From NCBI RefSeq assembly GCF_037992945.1, contig NZ_CP150304.1, positions 3,227,501-3,291,500 of the forward strand: DNA of 64,000 nucleotides, written 5' to 3'. Source of the DNA: Peribacillus sp. FSL E2-0218. GTDB taxonomy: Bacteria; Bacillota; Bacilli; Bacillales; DSM-1321. Positions within the stretch are counted from its first letter, which is position 1, and each line of letters begins with the position of its first letter. The notes below the pieces were generated by a model, which saw only the letters and a list, made by a program, of their open reading frames with translations, had not been told where the DNA came from and made no database searches. Both the position numbers and the translations under genes were made by a program. Shown here piece after piece: positions 44,750-53,457 of this stretch.

Positions 44750-45775
44750 TCACGTAAAATACTGAATTTCCGCTTTAGGGAAAAATTCAGCTATATACCC
44801 GCGGATGGTCGTCTCCAGTTCGGCGGCTTCTTCGTTTTGATAAACATATTTCCCGATACCATACCGCCCCCATTTATACTTGCGCTTTGATTCATCCAGT
44901 TCCAATTTCGTTTTTGGGTAGTTTTTTTGGATAACTTTTTTTGCCGGGCCTGTAAACCGATGCTGGATCAGTTCAAACGTCAAGTCAGGGATATCCACGC
45001 CTTCCAACGCCACACTTAATCGTTCGAATAATTCATGATAGCCTTCCTCCCACCCTTCATGACGATAAATCGGGGCAACGATGAATCCGAGCGGATATCC
45101 CGCGCCTGCCACTTTACGAGCTGCCTCCATTCTTTCCTCGAAGGTGGAGGTTCCGGGTTCAAAATTTTTAATCACATAACGGGAATTGATGCTGAACCGA
45201 AATCTTGTTTTTCCGTTATGCTCGGCATCCAAAAGGTGATCGACGTGATGGAATTTGGTTACGAATCTGAGAACCCCATATTCACTCTTTCCAAAATATT
45301 CGATGGCCCGTTTTAATGAATGCGTCAAATGATCGATGCCGACGATATCAGATGTACAGGCAGCCTCAAACCGGGTGATTTCAGGCTTTCTCTCTTCGAT
45401 ATACTTTTCTGCTGCCTCGAAGATTTCATCAAGATTCACATAAGTCCTAATATAAGGTTTTGATCCAAGTGTTGTCTGCAAATAACAATAATGGCAATGT
45501 CCCATACATCCAGTGGCAAGCGGGATCGCATATTCAGCAGAAGGCTTGGAGGTATCGAATTTCAATGTTTTTCTGATCCCTACCACGAGCGTCGATTTGG
45601 CTACACGGTATTTCTGCAAATCATTTTCTCCTGGAAGGTCCCTGATTTGGTTGTGTGAGGTTGTCTCGCGGATTTCAACATTCATATCCTCGAATTTCTT
45701 TTTCAATTCCCTGCCCAGCGGATATTCCAAAGCCTTAGGTTCGATGTAAACTAACTGTGGGATAAATGGTTTCAT
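44750..45775 (-). CDS. splB: Spore photoproduct lyase
   Basis: Radical SAM enzyme of 341 aa that reverses the thymine spore photoproduct during germination. The cluster cysteines are C90, C94 and C97 in CMGHCHYC, and the radical-transfer Cys is at residue 140 in FEAACTSD, exactly as in characterised enzymes. ATG 45775 follows GGAGAA. A weak sigma-G-like pair (TGTATC, 17 bases, CAAAGTA) lies about 60 bases upstream. splA is absent and the gene sits beside nrdJ, unlike in B. subtilis. Confidence 0.95.
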   Translation of the reverse strand: MKPFIPQLVYIEPKALEYPLGRELKKKFEDMNVEIRETTSHNQIRDLPGENDLQKYRVAKSTLVVGIRKTLKFDTSKPSAEYAIPLATGCMGHCHYCYLQTTLGSKPYIRTYVNLDEIFEAAEKYIEERKPEITRFEAACTSDIVGIDHLTHSLKRAIEYFGKSEYGVLRFVTKFHHVDHLLDAEHNGKTRFRFSINSRYVIKNFEPGTSTFEERMEAARKVAGAGYPLGFIVAPIYRHEGWEEGYHELFERLSVALEGVDIPDLTFELIQHRFTGPAKKVIQKNYPKTKLELDESKRKYKWGRYGIGKYVYQNEEAAELETTIRGYIAEFFPKAEIQYFT

Positions 45776-45969
45776 ATCGTTCTCCATTCTTGTAGTCCTG
45801 TTCAGTCCTTACTTTGAACAAAACAATATAATTGATACAGATAGCTTTTCTTTATTCTGTTATCCTCATGATTGTTTTTAGTTGGAAATTAAAATGAAGG
45901 TGGCCTAGGGAAAGGAAAATGGCCATCTATATCCCTTCAGGGGCTGAGGCAATGTTCATGGAATGCAAA

Positions 45970-46001
45970 AAGAAGACCAAATCACATACTTCGGTCTTCT
46001 T
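45970..46001 (-). terminator. Second terminator downstream of nrdJ
   Basis: AAGAAGACC (45970-45978) pairs with GGTCTTCTT (45993-46001); a T tract follows on the minus strand. With the next hairpin it forms a tandem terminator that insulates splB. Confidence 0.75.
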
Positions 46002-46054
46002 CATATTAGAAAAATAAAAATTGAACACATGATAGGTTACATGCTGAGAAAAAA

Positions 46055-46088
46055 AAGCCGTTAAGGTTGAAGAGCACCTTAACGGCTT
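46055..46088 (-). terminator. Intrinsic terminator after nrdJ
   Basis: AAGCCGTTAAGGT (46055-46067) pairs perfectly with ACCTTAACGGCTT (46076-46088); TTTT follows on the minus strand. Confidence 0.88.
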
Positions 46089-46098
46089 ATCAGCTAGC

Positions 46099-48669
46099 TT
46101 AGAGTCCGCATTTCAATTGTGCGCCGCAATTGGTGCAAGTGTTACAGCCGCCCATTTCCTGAACTTCGCCTTTACGGCAGACAGGACAGGTGTTGCCAAC
46201 TTCCGATCCAATCGTCACATTCGTCGAACGCAGTTCATTTATCGTGTCGACCAATACGACTTTTTTCTTTACTTCCACATCTGTCAATTCGTCCATTTCA
46301 AGCTGCTCGTCCATTTGGTTTTCTTCCGCTTTAAGCGTAAGGACCTGACTGTCACGGCTGCCATCTACATACACGGTACCGCCTTTTGCTCCGCCTTTGT
46401 ATAGACGTTCATATACTTTTTCAACTTGCTCGACCGTATATCCCTTTGGTGCATTGACCGTTTTACTGATTGAGCTGTCAATCCAGCGTTGAATGATGCA
46501 TTGAACATCAGCATGAGCTTCAGGTGCTAATTCCATCGCGGAAATGAACCATTTTGGAAGCTCTTCCGTGGCCGCTTCCGGATGGCGATCCAGGTATTCC
46601 TGGACGATATCGGCCTTCACTTCAATGAATTTACCGAGACGCCCGCTGCGGAAATAGGTGAAGGAGAAATACGGTTCTAGCCCCGTTGATACCCCGACCA
46701 TCGTTCCTGTGCTTCCTGTAGGCGCCACTGTCAATAAATGAGAGTTCCGGATGCCATGTGCAGCAACACTTTCCCTGATATCTTCCGGCATTTTTTCCAT
46801 GAATCCGGTTTGAGTGAAACGTGCTCTAAGCACATCGGTTTCTTCATCGGTCGTACCGACCAGGAACGGGAAGCTGCCTTTTTCTTTCGCTAGTTCCACG
46901 GAAGCCCTGTAAGCTGTAGTCGCAATCGTTTCGAATACCTTGTCGACGAGGAGATTTCCTTCCTCCGAGCCGTATTCCGTTTCACAGTAGATTAACAGAT
47001 CATGCAGACCCATGACACCAAGGCCTACCCGCCGCTCGCCAAGGGCTTGTTTTTTGTTTTCATCCAAGAAATAAGGAGTGGCGTCAATGACATTGTCCTG
47101 CATGCGCACACCGACTTCCACCGTTACTTTAAGCTTCTCGAAATCGACGGTTTTATTGTCTTTATCAGCCATTTCAGCCAGATTGACAGCCGCAAGGTTA
47201 CATACTGAATATGGGGCCAATGGCTGTTCTCCACATGGATTCGTGGCAACGACCTGTTGACCATAAGCTTTCGCATTTGTCATTTCATTGGCATTATCAA
47301 TGAAGAAAATGCCTGGTTCAGCAGAATATGTCGCACAAATGTTAATCAAGTTCCAAAGCTCTTTAGCGCGGATTTTACGGTAGACACGGACTTTATGGCC
47401 CATTTTCTCCCATTCACGAACATCGCCGACTTTATGCCATTCTTCATTATAAACTGCCATTTCTTCGGAATTATAGCTTTCCACGTCAGGGAAGCGTAAT
47501 TCATACTCTTCGTCTCGTTCTGCCGCTTCCATGAATTCCTTCGTCAAACAGATCGAAATGTTGGCGCCCGTAAGAAAATCAGGATTATGAACGCTGTAGG
47601 TTCCGCCCGTACGGAGTTTGTCCTCTGCATCTTTAATGATTTTCTCGTTAAACCCGCCCAGTCCAGGAATCTCTTTATAATTGATGATACCTTGATACAT
47701 GGCCATTTCCTGTTCGGTATGCGCAGTGAACTTCAGCTTATCGGTCGCATATTTCTTGATGGCTTCATCTTTCGTGTTTTCCACCAGGTAACGAAGGATC
47801 CGTGGATTTTGCATTTTAGAAATGATGAATTCCGCAATATCCGGGTGCCAATCAGCAAGCATGATCATTTGCGCACCGCGTCTGCTGCCGCCCTGCTCAA
47901 CAAGATGTGTCAATTTCGCAATATCATCAAGCCATGACACCGAACCAGAGGATTTTCCATTAACCCCTTTTGCCAGTGTGTTTCTTGGACGAAGTGTCGA
48001 ACCGTTCGTTCCGACTCCGCCTCCGCGGCTCATGATCTCCATCACCTGTTTCCGATGCTCGGAAATGCCTTCACGCGAATCCGGTACGAAAGGCATGACG
48101 TAGCAGTTGAAATAGGTAACGTCCGTATTGGATCCCGCACCATATAATACGCGTCCTGCCGGCACGAAATGAAGGTTTTTCAATTCTTGATAAAATTTAT
48201 TGAACCATTCCGTCCTTTTTTCTTCCGTTGTTTCAACTGAAGCCAGTCCCGTTGCATTACGTTTCGCGATTTGCTCATAAAATATTTCTAACGGCTTTTC
48301 AATGATATCCAGCGGGCGGTTTACGATCCCCGTCTCCACTTCTTCCGGATTATCCAATACGCCGCGGAATTCATCGTCTACCAATACCTTGGCTTTTTTC
48401 GTTTCCCAATCTATTTCAACGATGTAGCCGAGACCCCTTGCCGGGAATTTCGGATCTTCCTTAATTGTCAGCACCACAAAATCGCCTGCCGAGAGCGTGA
48501 TTTTTTCAGTATCCTTAAAAGAATAGCGGTCAAGCATGACTAGACGGGATACACCCTTATGCGTCATTTTCATATCAGCGGTTACGGGGTGAACCTGGGG
48601 AAATAAAGAAATATCCTTATTCAACCTTTCTAGATCAACCTTTAGAGCATCTTTTATTACAACCGACAT
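46099..48669 (-). CDS. nrdJ: Adenosylcobalamin-dependent (class II) ribonucleotide reductase
   Basis: 856-aa enzyme that makes deoxyribonucleotides without oxygen dependence, using a B12 radical. Visible are GGGVGTNGSTLRP, the active-site NPCGEQPLAPYSVCNL, the later APTGSTGTMVGVSTG and a C-terminal zinc-ribbon-like tail with CPVC and CTNC pairs plus a terminal Cys for redox transfer. ATG 48669 follows GGAGAGGG; the 28-residue upstream extension has no support. Two NrdR boxes lie upstream. No cobalamin riboswitch is visible. Confidence 0.96.
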   Translation of the reverse strand: MSVVIKDALKVDLERLNKDISLFPQVHPVTADMKMTHKGVSRLVMLDRYSFKDTEKITLSAGDFVVLTIKEDPKFPARGLGYIVEIDWETKKAKVLVDDEFRGVLDNPEEVETGIVNRPLDIIEKPLEIFYEQIAKRNATGLASVETTEEKRTEWFNKFYQELKNLHFVPAGRVLYGAGSNTDVTYFNCYVMPFVPDSREGISEHRKQVMEIMSRGGGVGTNGSTLRPRNTLAKGVNGKSSGSVSWLDDIAKLTHLVEQGGSRRGAQMIMLADWHPDIAEFIISKMQNPRILRYLVENTKDEAIKKYATDKLKFTAHTEQEMAMYQGIINYKEIPGLGGFNEKIIKDAEDKLRTGGTYSVHNPDFLTGANISICLTKEFMEAAERDEEYELRFPDVESYNSEEMAVYNEEWHKVGDVREWEKMGHKVRVYRKIRAKELWNLINICATYSAEPGIFFIDNANEMTNAKAYGQQVVATNPCGEQPLAPYSVCNLAAVNLAEMADKDNKTVDFEKLKVTVEVGVRMQDNVIDATPYFLDENKKQALGERRVGLGVMGLHDLLIYCETEYGSEEGNLLVDKVFETIATTAYRASVELAKEKGSFPFLVGTTDEETDVLRARFTQTGFMEKMPEDIRESVAAHGIRNSHLLTVAPTGSTGTMVGVSTGLEPYFSFTYFRSGRLGKFIEVKADIVQEYLDRHPEAATEELPKWFISAMELAPEAHADVQCIIQRWIDSSISKTVNAPKGYTVEQVEKVYERLYKGGAKGGTVYVDGSRDSQVLTLKAEENQMDEQLEMDELTDVEVKKKVVLVDTINELRSTNVTIGSEVGNTCPVCRKGEVQEMGGCNTCTNCGAQLKCGL

Positions 48670-48784
48670 AATTCCCTCTCCTTTATCTGTTTCAAAATCC
48701 TTGCTGACGCAAAAATCTATATGTAGCCTTACATGTCCGTTTCGCTTAAACAAGTACTATAAATTTATCATAGCGAAACTCAAA

Positions 48785-48833
48785 TATCAACATATAGTGT
48801 ACCATTAAATATTCCAACCACTATATATTGTGT
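48785..48833 (-). promoter_or_regulatory. Two NrdR boxes and promoter of nrdJ
   Basis: The 16-mer at 48818-48833 (core CACTATATATTGTG) fits the NrdR consensus at all fixed positions; 48785-48800 (core CAACATATAGTG) fits the central ones. They are 33 bases apart, three helical turns, the spacing known for NrdR pairs. Between them TTGGAA (48812-48817) and TATGTT (48789-48794) with a 17-base spacer form a candidate sigma-A promoter, whose -10 overlaps the proximal box. Confidence 0.75.
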
Positions 48834-48849
48834 TTTTTTCGTTAACTTT

Positions 48850-49050
48850 TTATTTTGTCAAACGTTGAATCAATTAATATAGTTAGCAAAAGGGAGGAAA
48901 ATGTCGATTTACAATAATTTTTCATCAGATTTCAATTAATTTGAGCCTTGCTTTTTTTCCATCCCTTTAAGGTCTTATCCCATCAAGGAAAAGCCTATTT
49001 GGTCAAACAAATCTGAAAAAACTTTTTTATTATCCAAGCCCATCATTCCT
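48850..49050. other. Intergenic region between nrdJ and lipM
   Basis: About 200 AT-rich bases downstream of lipM and upstream of the NrdR boxes. I see no hairpin terminator of good quality and no gene. Confidence 0.4.
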
Positions 49051-49053
49051 TTT

Positions 49054-49887
49054 TCATCTCATGAAATTCCATTCATCGCTTTCATATTTACTTTCTGCGA
49101 TGGCCTTCACTTCCAGCATTTGCTTTTCAGAGAGCGTGTATGGCTCTAAATCAATGGACAATCCTTCTGCAAACCCTTTTTCGAAAGCAACTTTCGCTTC
49201 CGGTATGCCGATTTTCCTACCAGCAATGTCATTTATCGCCACTGCTTTATTTTTCAGGTTTTTTTGCATTCTTTCTTTAACCCTGTCATTGGAAAATTTA
49301 AATACACTAAACAGTTTTTCATCATCAAGTTCAAGTAATATTGCACCGTGCTGAAGGATGACTCCCTTTTGCCTCGTTTGGGCGCTGCCGGCAACCTTCC
49401 TGCCCTCCACGACAAGTTCATACCAGCTTGGGGCATCGAAGCAGACGGAGGACTTCGGCGCCTTTAATGCCGCTTTCTCCAAATCGGTTCGAGGCACTGC
49501 AAAGTAAGCATCCAAGCCCAGGTTCCTAAACCCCATTAATATGCCTTCTGAAATAACCCGATATGCTTCGGTGACAGTGCTCGGCATGCCTGGATAGGAT
49601 TCCGGCACGATTACGCTATATGTCAATTCATGTTCATGCAGGACCGCCCGTCCCCCGGTTGGTCTGCGCACAAATCCAAGACCTTGCCGTTTGACTTCCT
49701 CAATATCGATTTCCGCTTTTGCCTTCTGGAAATAACCAATCGACAATGTCGCCGGATCCCATCCGTAAAAGCGTATGATGGGAGGAATCTCCCCCTTGCT
49801 TTGCCAGTTCAACAGTGCTTCGTCCAACGCCATATTAAAGGCTGGTGAACAATATCCTGAATCAATGAATCCCCATTTTTCTTTCAT
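49054..49887 (-). CDS. lipM: Octanoyl-[acyl carrier protein]:protein transferase LipM
   Basis: 277-aa enzyme of lipoate synthesis that transfers octanoyl from ACP to GcvH. The catalytic Cys is at about residue 149 in SSVCFDAPSWYELV, and RRPTGGRAVLHEHELTYS and the conserved Lys in GRKVAGSAQ are present. The protein supports the lipoyl groups needed by the BKD and glycine cleavage complexes in this window. The second of two tandem ATG codons fits the ribosome site better. In B. subtilis mntR lies next to this gene; here nrdJ does. Confidence 0.94.
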   Translation of the reverse strand: MKEKWGFIDSGYCSPAFNMALDEALLNWQSKGEIPPIIRFYGWDPATLSIGYFQKAKAEIDIEEVKRQGLGFVRRPTGGRAVLHEHELTYSVIVPESYPGMPSTVTEAYRVISEGILMGFRNLGLDAYFAVPRTDLEKAALKAPKSSVCFDAPSWYELVVEGRKVAGSAQTRQKGVILQHGAILLELDDEKLFSVFKFSNDRVKERMQKNLKNKAVAINDIAGRKIGIPEAKVAFEKGFAEGLSIDLEPYTLSEKQMLEVKAIAESKYESDEWNFMR

Positions 49888-50105
49888 CATCCTTACCCCT
49901 CATTTCAAATAGACTTTATCTCGGTAAGTCCGTCATCCCCATAAAAAACTCACATGTAGTAGTTTAACAGACTTTATCCCTCTAAAAAAGGAAGTGCCAT
50001 TGAGATTGATGCCGAAATTGCTGAAAATTCTTTTTGATTATTGGGTAAAGCAATTATATAATAAGGATTGTCTGTAATCGTTAAGGTAGAAGGGAGTTTT
50101 TATGC

Positions 50106-50489
50106 TTGGAAATATTATATACACTGCTCATCATCTTAGGAGCGGTTATTGTGTATTCACTTTTTAATTGGTACCGCCAGCGTAAAATCGTTAAAACATT
50201 GACACAGGACGAATTTATCGCCAACTACAGAAAAGTGCAGCTAATCGACGTGCGGGAACCGAATGAATTTGATAATGGTCATATCTTAGGAGCACGGAAC
50301 ATCCCAATGACGCAAATGAAAACCCGATTGGTGGAGATTAGGCAGGACAAGCCCGTATACTTGTATGCCCAAAGCGAAATCATCAGCGGAAGAGCTGCGG
50401 CCATGCTATACAAAAAAGGGTATAGGGAACTTTATCACCTAAAAGGCGGTTTCAAAATGTGGACCGGTAAAATCAAAGCAAAGAAATAG
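50106..50489 (+). CDS. yqhL: Rhodanese-like membrane protein YqhL with catalytic Cys replaced
   Basis: 127-aa protein with an N-terminal membrane helix (about 3-22) and one rhodanese domain (LIDVREPNEFDNGHILGARNIP, then YRELYHLKGGFKMWTGK). The active-site loop reads YLYAQSEIISGRAA: the nucleophilic Cys position is Ala (residue 88, codon gcc), and the usual small loop residues are also changed. Sulfurtransferase activity is therefore not expected. The start is TTG 50106, about nine bases after AGAAGGGAG; a nearby ATG at 50102 is out of frame. The frame is otherwise intact. Confidence 0.88.
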   Translation: MEILYTLLIILGAVIVYSLFNWYRQRKIVKTLTQDEFIANYRKVQLIDVREPNEFDNGHILGARNIPMTQMKTRLVEIRQDKPVYLYAQSEIISGRAAAMLYKKGYRELYHLKGGFKMWTGKIKAKK

Positions 50490-50590
50490 GCCCCCAGTTT
50501 TTGCGTGGGTCAGCCTCGCTTTGCGGTTCATTCGAATGAACGTGCACGCATGGACAGGATGAATGCTTCGCAAGATACATAAACAAGAAA

Positions 50591-50617
50591 AAATCCCCGC
50601 CATGCTGGCTGGGATTT
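50591..50617. terminator. Bidirectional terminator between yqhL and gcvPB
   Basis: AAATCCCCGCC (50591-50601) pairs with GGCTGGGATTT (50607-50617), with one mismatch. T-rich tails lie on both sides. It stops gcvPB and possibly yqhL. Confidence 0.8.
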
Positions 50618-50643
50618 CTTCTTGTGCTTACAGGACTTAAAGG

Positions 50644-52101
50644 CTACGCCTGGTGGCGCAGAACTGGCTTTCTTGCAGCTAGTGTTTCATCCAGCCGCTT
50701 TATGACGGTAGTGTGCGGAGCTTCCTGAACGACTTCCGGAGTTTCTTCCGCTTCCTTGGCAATCTGGATCATGGCATCAATGAAAGCATCGAGGGTTTCC
50801 TTCGACTCCGTTTCAGTCGGTTCGATCATCATTCCTTCCTCCACATTCAACGGGAAGTATATGGTTGGGGGATGGTAACCGAAGTCCAACAGCCTTTTCG
50901 CTATGTCGAGCGTCCTTACTCCCAATTGCTTTTGCCGGCGACCGCTCAATACGAATTCATGCTTGCAATGGCGATTATATGGCAAATCGAAATATGGTTC
51001 CAGCCTTCGCATCATATAATTTGCATTGATGACAGCATTTTCGGTGACGGCTTTCAGACCATCGGGACCCATGGAGCGAATGTACGTATATGCCCTCACG
51101 TTTATTCCGAAATTCCCGTAATATGGCTTCACCCTTCCAATCGATTGCGGGCGATCATAATCCAAGGTGAACCGCTCATCCTTTTTGACCACAAGCGGCT
51201 TCGGCAAGAAGGGAATCAAATCCGCTTTCACCCCGACAGGGCCAGAACCCGGGCCTCCGCCGCCATGTGGGCCCGTGAAGGTTTTATGAAGATTCAAGTG
51301 GACTACATCAAAGCCCATGTCACCAGGGCGAGCCTTGGAAAGCACAGCATTCAGATTGGCGCCATCGTAGTAGAGCTTCCCGCCGGCATCATGAACAAGC
51401 TGTGCCATTTCCAAAATGTTCTCCTCGAATAATCCAAGCGTATTGGGATTCGTCAGCATCAAGGCTGCCGTATCCGCTCCTACCACTCTCTTTAAATCTT
51501 CAAGGTCAACTAGCCCATTTTCATCCGATTTCACCGTAATCGTCTCAAGACCGGCAACCGTGGCAGATGCCGGATTCGTACCATGTGCCGAATCCGGGAC
51601 GATTACCTTCGTCCGTGCTGTATCGCCATTGGCCTCGTGGAAGGCCCGGATCATCATCAACCCGGTCCATTCACCGTGGGCACCTGCGGCAGGCTGCAAA
51701 GTCACTTGATCCATCCCTGTGATTTCCGTTAAATGCTCCTGCAAATCAAATAACAGCTCCAGGGCTCCCTGGACGGTAGATGGGTCTTGATATGGATGGA
51801 TGTGGGCAAACCCGTTATAACGTGCCACATTTTCATTGATTTTCGGATTGTATTTCATCGTGCATGATCCTAGCGGGTAAAACCCCGAATCCACGCCATG
51901 ATTACGCTTGGAGAGGGCTGTATAGTGACGCATGATATCCAGCTCCGACACTTCGGGAAGCGCCGCTTCTTCTGTACGGATATACCCGTTTGGAAGAATT
52001 TCTTCAAGAGGAATAGCTTCCACATCCATTTCCGGCAGGCTGTATCCGATGCGTCCGGGTGTACTGATTTCAAAAATGAGTGATTGATCTTGGTTATTCA
52101 T
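50644..52101 (-). CDS. gcvPB: Glycine dehydrogenase (decarboxylating) subunit 2
   Basis: 485-aa C-terminal half of the split P-protein, which binds pyridoxal phosphate at the Lys of HLNLHKTFTGPHGGGGPG. It decarboxylates glycine and loads the aminomethyl group on GcvH. Other motifs: GFYPLGSCTMKYNPK, QPAAGAHGEWTGLM. ATG 52101 follows GGGGGAGC and overlaps the gcvPA stop by eight bases, indicating coupled translation of the two halves. Confidence 0.96.
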   Translation of the reverse strand: MNNQDQSLIFEISTPGRIGYSLPEMDVEAIPLEEILPNGYIRTEEAALPEVSELDIMRHYTALSKRNHGVDSGFYPLGSCTMKYNPKINENVARYNGFAHIHPYQDPSTVQGALELLFDLQEHLTEITGMDQVTLQPAAGAHGEWTGLMMIRAFHEANGDTARTKVIVPDSAHGTNPASATVAGLETITVKSDENGLVDLEDLKRVVGADTAALMLTNPNTLGLFEENILEMAQLVHDAGGKLYYDGANLNAVLSKARPGDMGFDVVHLNLHKTFTGPHGGGGPGSGPVGVKADLIPFLPKPLVVKKDERFTLDYDRPQSIGRVKPYYGNFGINVRAYTYIRSMGPDGLKAVTENAVINANYMMRRLEPYFDLPYNRHCKHEFVLSGRRQKQLGVRTLDIAKRLLDFGYHPPTIYFPLNVEEGMMIEPTETESKETLDAFIDAMIQIAKEAEETPEVVQEAPHTTVIKRLDETLAARKPVLRHQA

Positions 52102-53440
52102 GTTGCTCCCCCAATTCCTGCGCAAATGCATCGATTTCTTCTTTCGTTCTAAGTTCAGTTACGGCGACAAGCATATGACCATTCAGTTCAGGATAAACGG
52201 AGCCTAAATCGAAGCCGCCGATCATTCCTTTTTCGAATAGGTTCTTATTGACTTCCGAGAATGGAGCAGGAAGTTTGATCACGAATTCATTGAATGATGG
52301 ACCATCGAACACAATCTCTATTCCTTTTTGCATGAATGCTTTTTTCGCATAATGCGCCTTTTGAATATTTTGCACAGCCATTTCCTTGACACCCTTTTTT
52401 CCAAGGGCGGTCATCGCAACGGAAGCCGCTAGTGCATTCAACGCTTGGTTGGAGCATATGTTGGAGGTTGCCTTATCACGGCGTATATGCTGCTCGCGAG
52501 CTTGCAGCGTCAGCACGAAGCCTCTTTTGCCATCTTCGTCAACCGTTTGACCGACGAGCCGGCCAGGCACTTTTCGCACCAGTTTATTCGTGACGGCAAA
52601 ATATCCACAATGAGGTCCGCCAAATGCTGCTGGGATTCCGAAGGGCTGTGCATCTCCGGTTACGATATCCGCACCAAGCGAGCCTGGCGATGCCAAAGCT
52701 CCCAATGCAAGAGGATTACTGGACACGATAAACATGGACTTGGCATTATGGATGATTTCTTCCATTTCTTTCAAAGGCTCGATGCGACCAAAGAAGTTTG
52801 GATATTGGATGATCACGCCAGCGATGTCCTCAGTGGCCATTTCCCTTAAAGCGGCCACATCGGTCACGCCGTCTTTATAAGGTACTTCGATCACTTCCAC
52901 GCGTTGCCCCTTCGCATATGTCTTGACCACTTCTCTTGATTCAGGATGTACCGCTCCTGAAATGAGAATTTTCTTCCGGCGTGTCTGACCAGAAGCAAGC
53001 ATGGCAGCTTCAGCCAGCGCCGTCCCCCCGTCATACATCGAGGAGTTAGCCACATCCATACCCGTCAACTCACAAACCATTGTTTGATACTCAAAGATGG
53101 CTTGAAGCTCTCCTTGTGAAATTTCTGGCTGGTAAGGTGTATACGCGGTATAAAATTCCGAACGGGAAAGAACATGATCGACGATGACCGGTGCATAATG
53201 GTCATATACACCCGCTCCTAGGAAAGAAGCATAGCTTTTAAGATCCGCGTTCCTGGAAGCAAGCCTCGCTAATTCCTTCATTAAGGCCGGTTCCGATTTA
53301 GCTGGTTTGATATCATATTCTCCTTGAAAGCGAACACTTTCAGGGATATCTTTGAAAAGTTCTTCAACCGTGGGTACCCCTATCACTTGCAGCATGTCCT
53401 GTTGATCTTGTTCTGTCATGGGTAAATAACGATGTTTCAT
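52094..53440 (-). CDS. gcvPA: Glycine dehydrogenase (decarboxylating) subunit 1
   Basis: 448-aa N-terminal half of the split P-protein. It starts MKHRYLPMTEQDQQDMLQVIG and has FLGAGVYDHYAPVIVDHVLSR, YTPYQPEISQGELQAIFEYQ and GDAQPFGIPAAFGGPHCGY, all typical of this subunit. It dimerises with GcvPB to give the active enzyme. It lies 17 bases after gcvT and is under the glycine riboswitch. Confidence 0.96.
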   Translation of the reverse strand: MKHRYLPMTEQDQQDMLQVIGVPTVEELFKDIPESVRFQGEYDIKPAKSEPALMKELARLASRNADLKSYASFLGAGVYDHYAPVIVDHVLSRSEFYTAYTPYQPEISQGELQAIFEYQTMVCELTGMDVANSSMYDGGTALAEAAMLASGQTRRKKILISGAVHPESREVVKTYAKGQRVEVIEVPYKDGVTDVAALREMATEDIAGVIIQYPNFFGRIEPLKEMEEIIHNAKSMFIVSSNPLALGALASPGSLGADIVTGDAQPFGIPAAFGGPHCGYFAVTNKLVRKVPGRLVGQTVDEDGKRGFVLTLQAREQHIRRDKATSNICSNQALNALAASVAMTALGKKGVKEMAVQNIQKAHYAKKAFMQKGIEIVFDGPSFNEFVIKLPAPFSEVNKNLFEKGMIGGFDLGSVYPELNGHMLVAVTELRTKEEIDAFAQELGEQHE

Positions 53441-53457
53441 CTAATGACCATTCCCCT

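Noticed and set aside
48670..49053. Cobalamin riboswitch upstream of nrdJ
   Set aside because: I looked for the conserved B12-box core (GCCACTG type) and found none; the leader instead has NrdR boxes. The same holds upstream of mutA.
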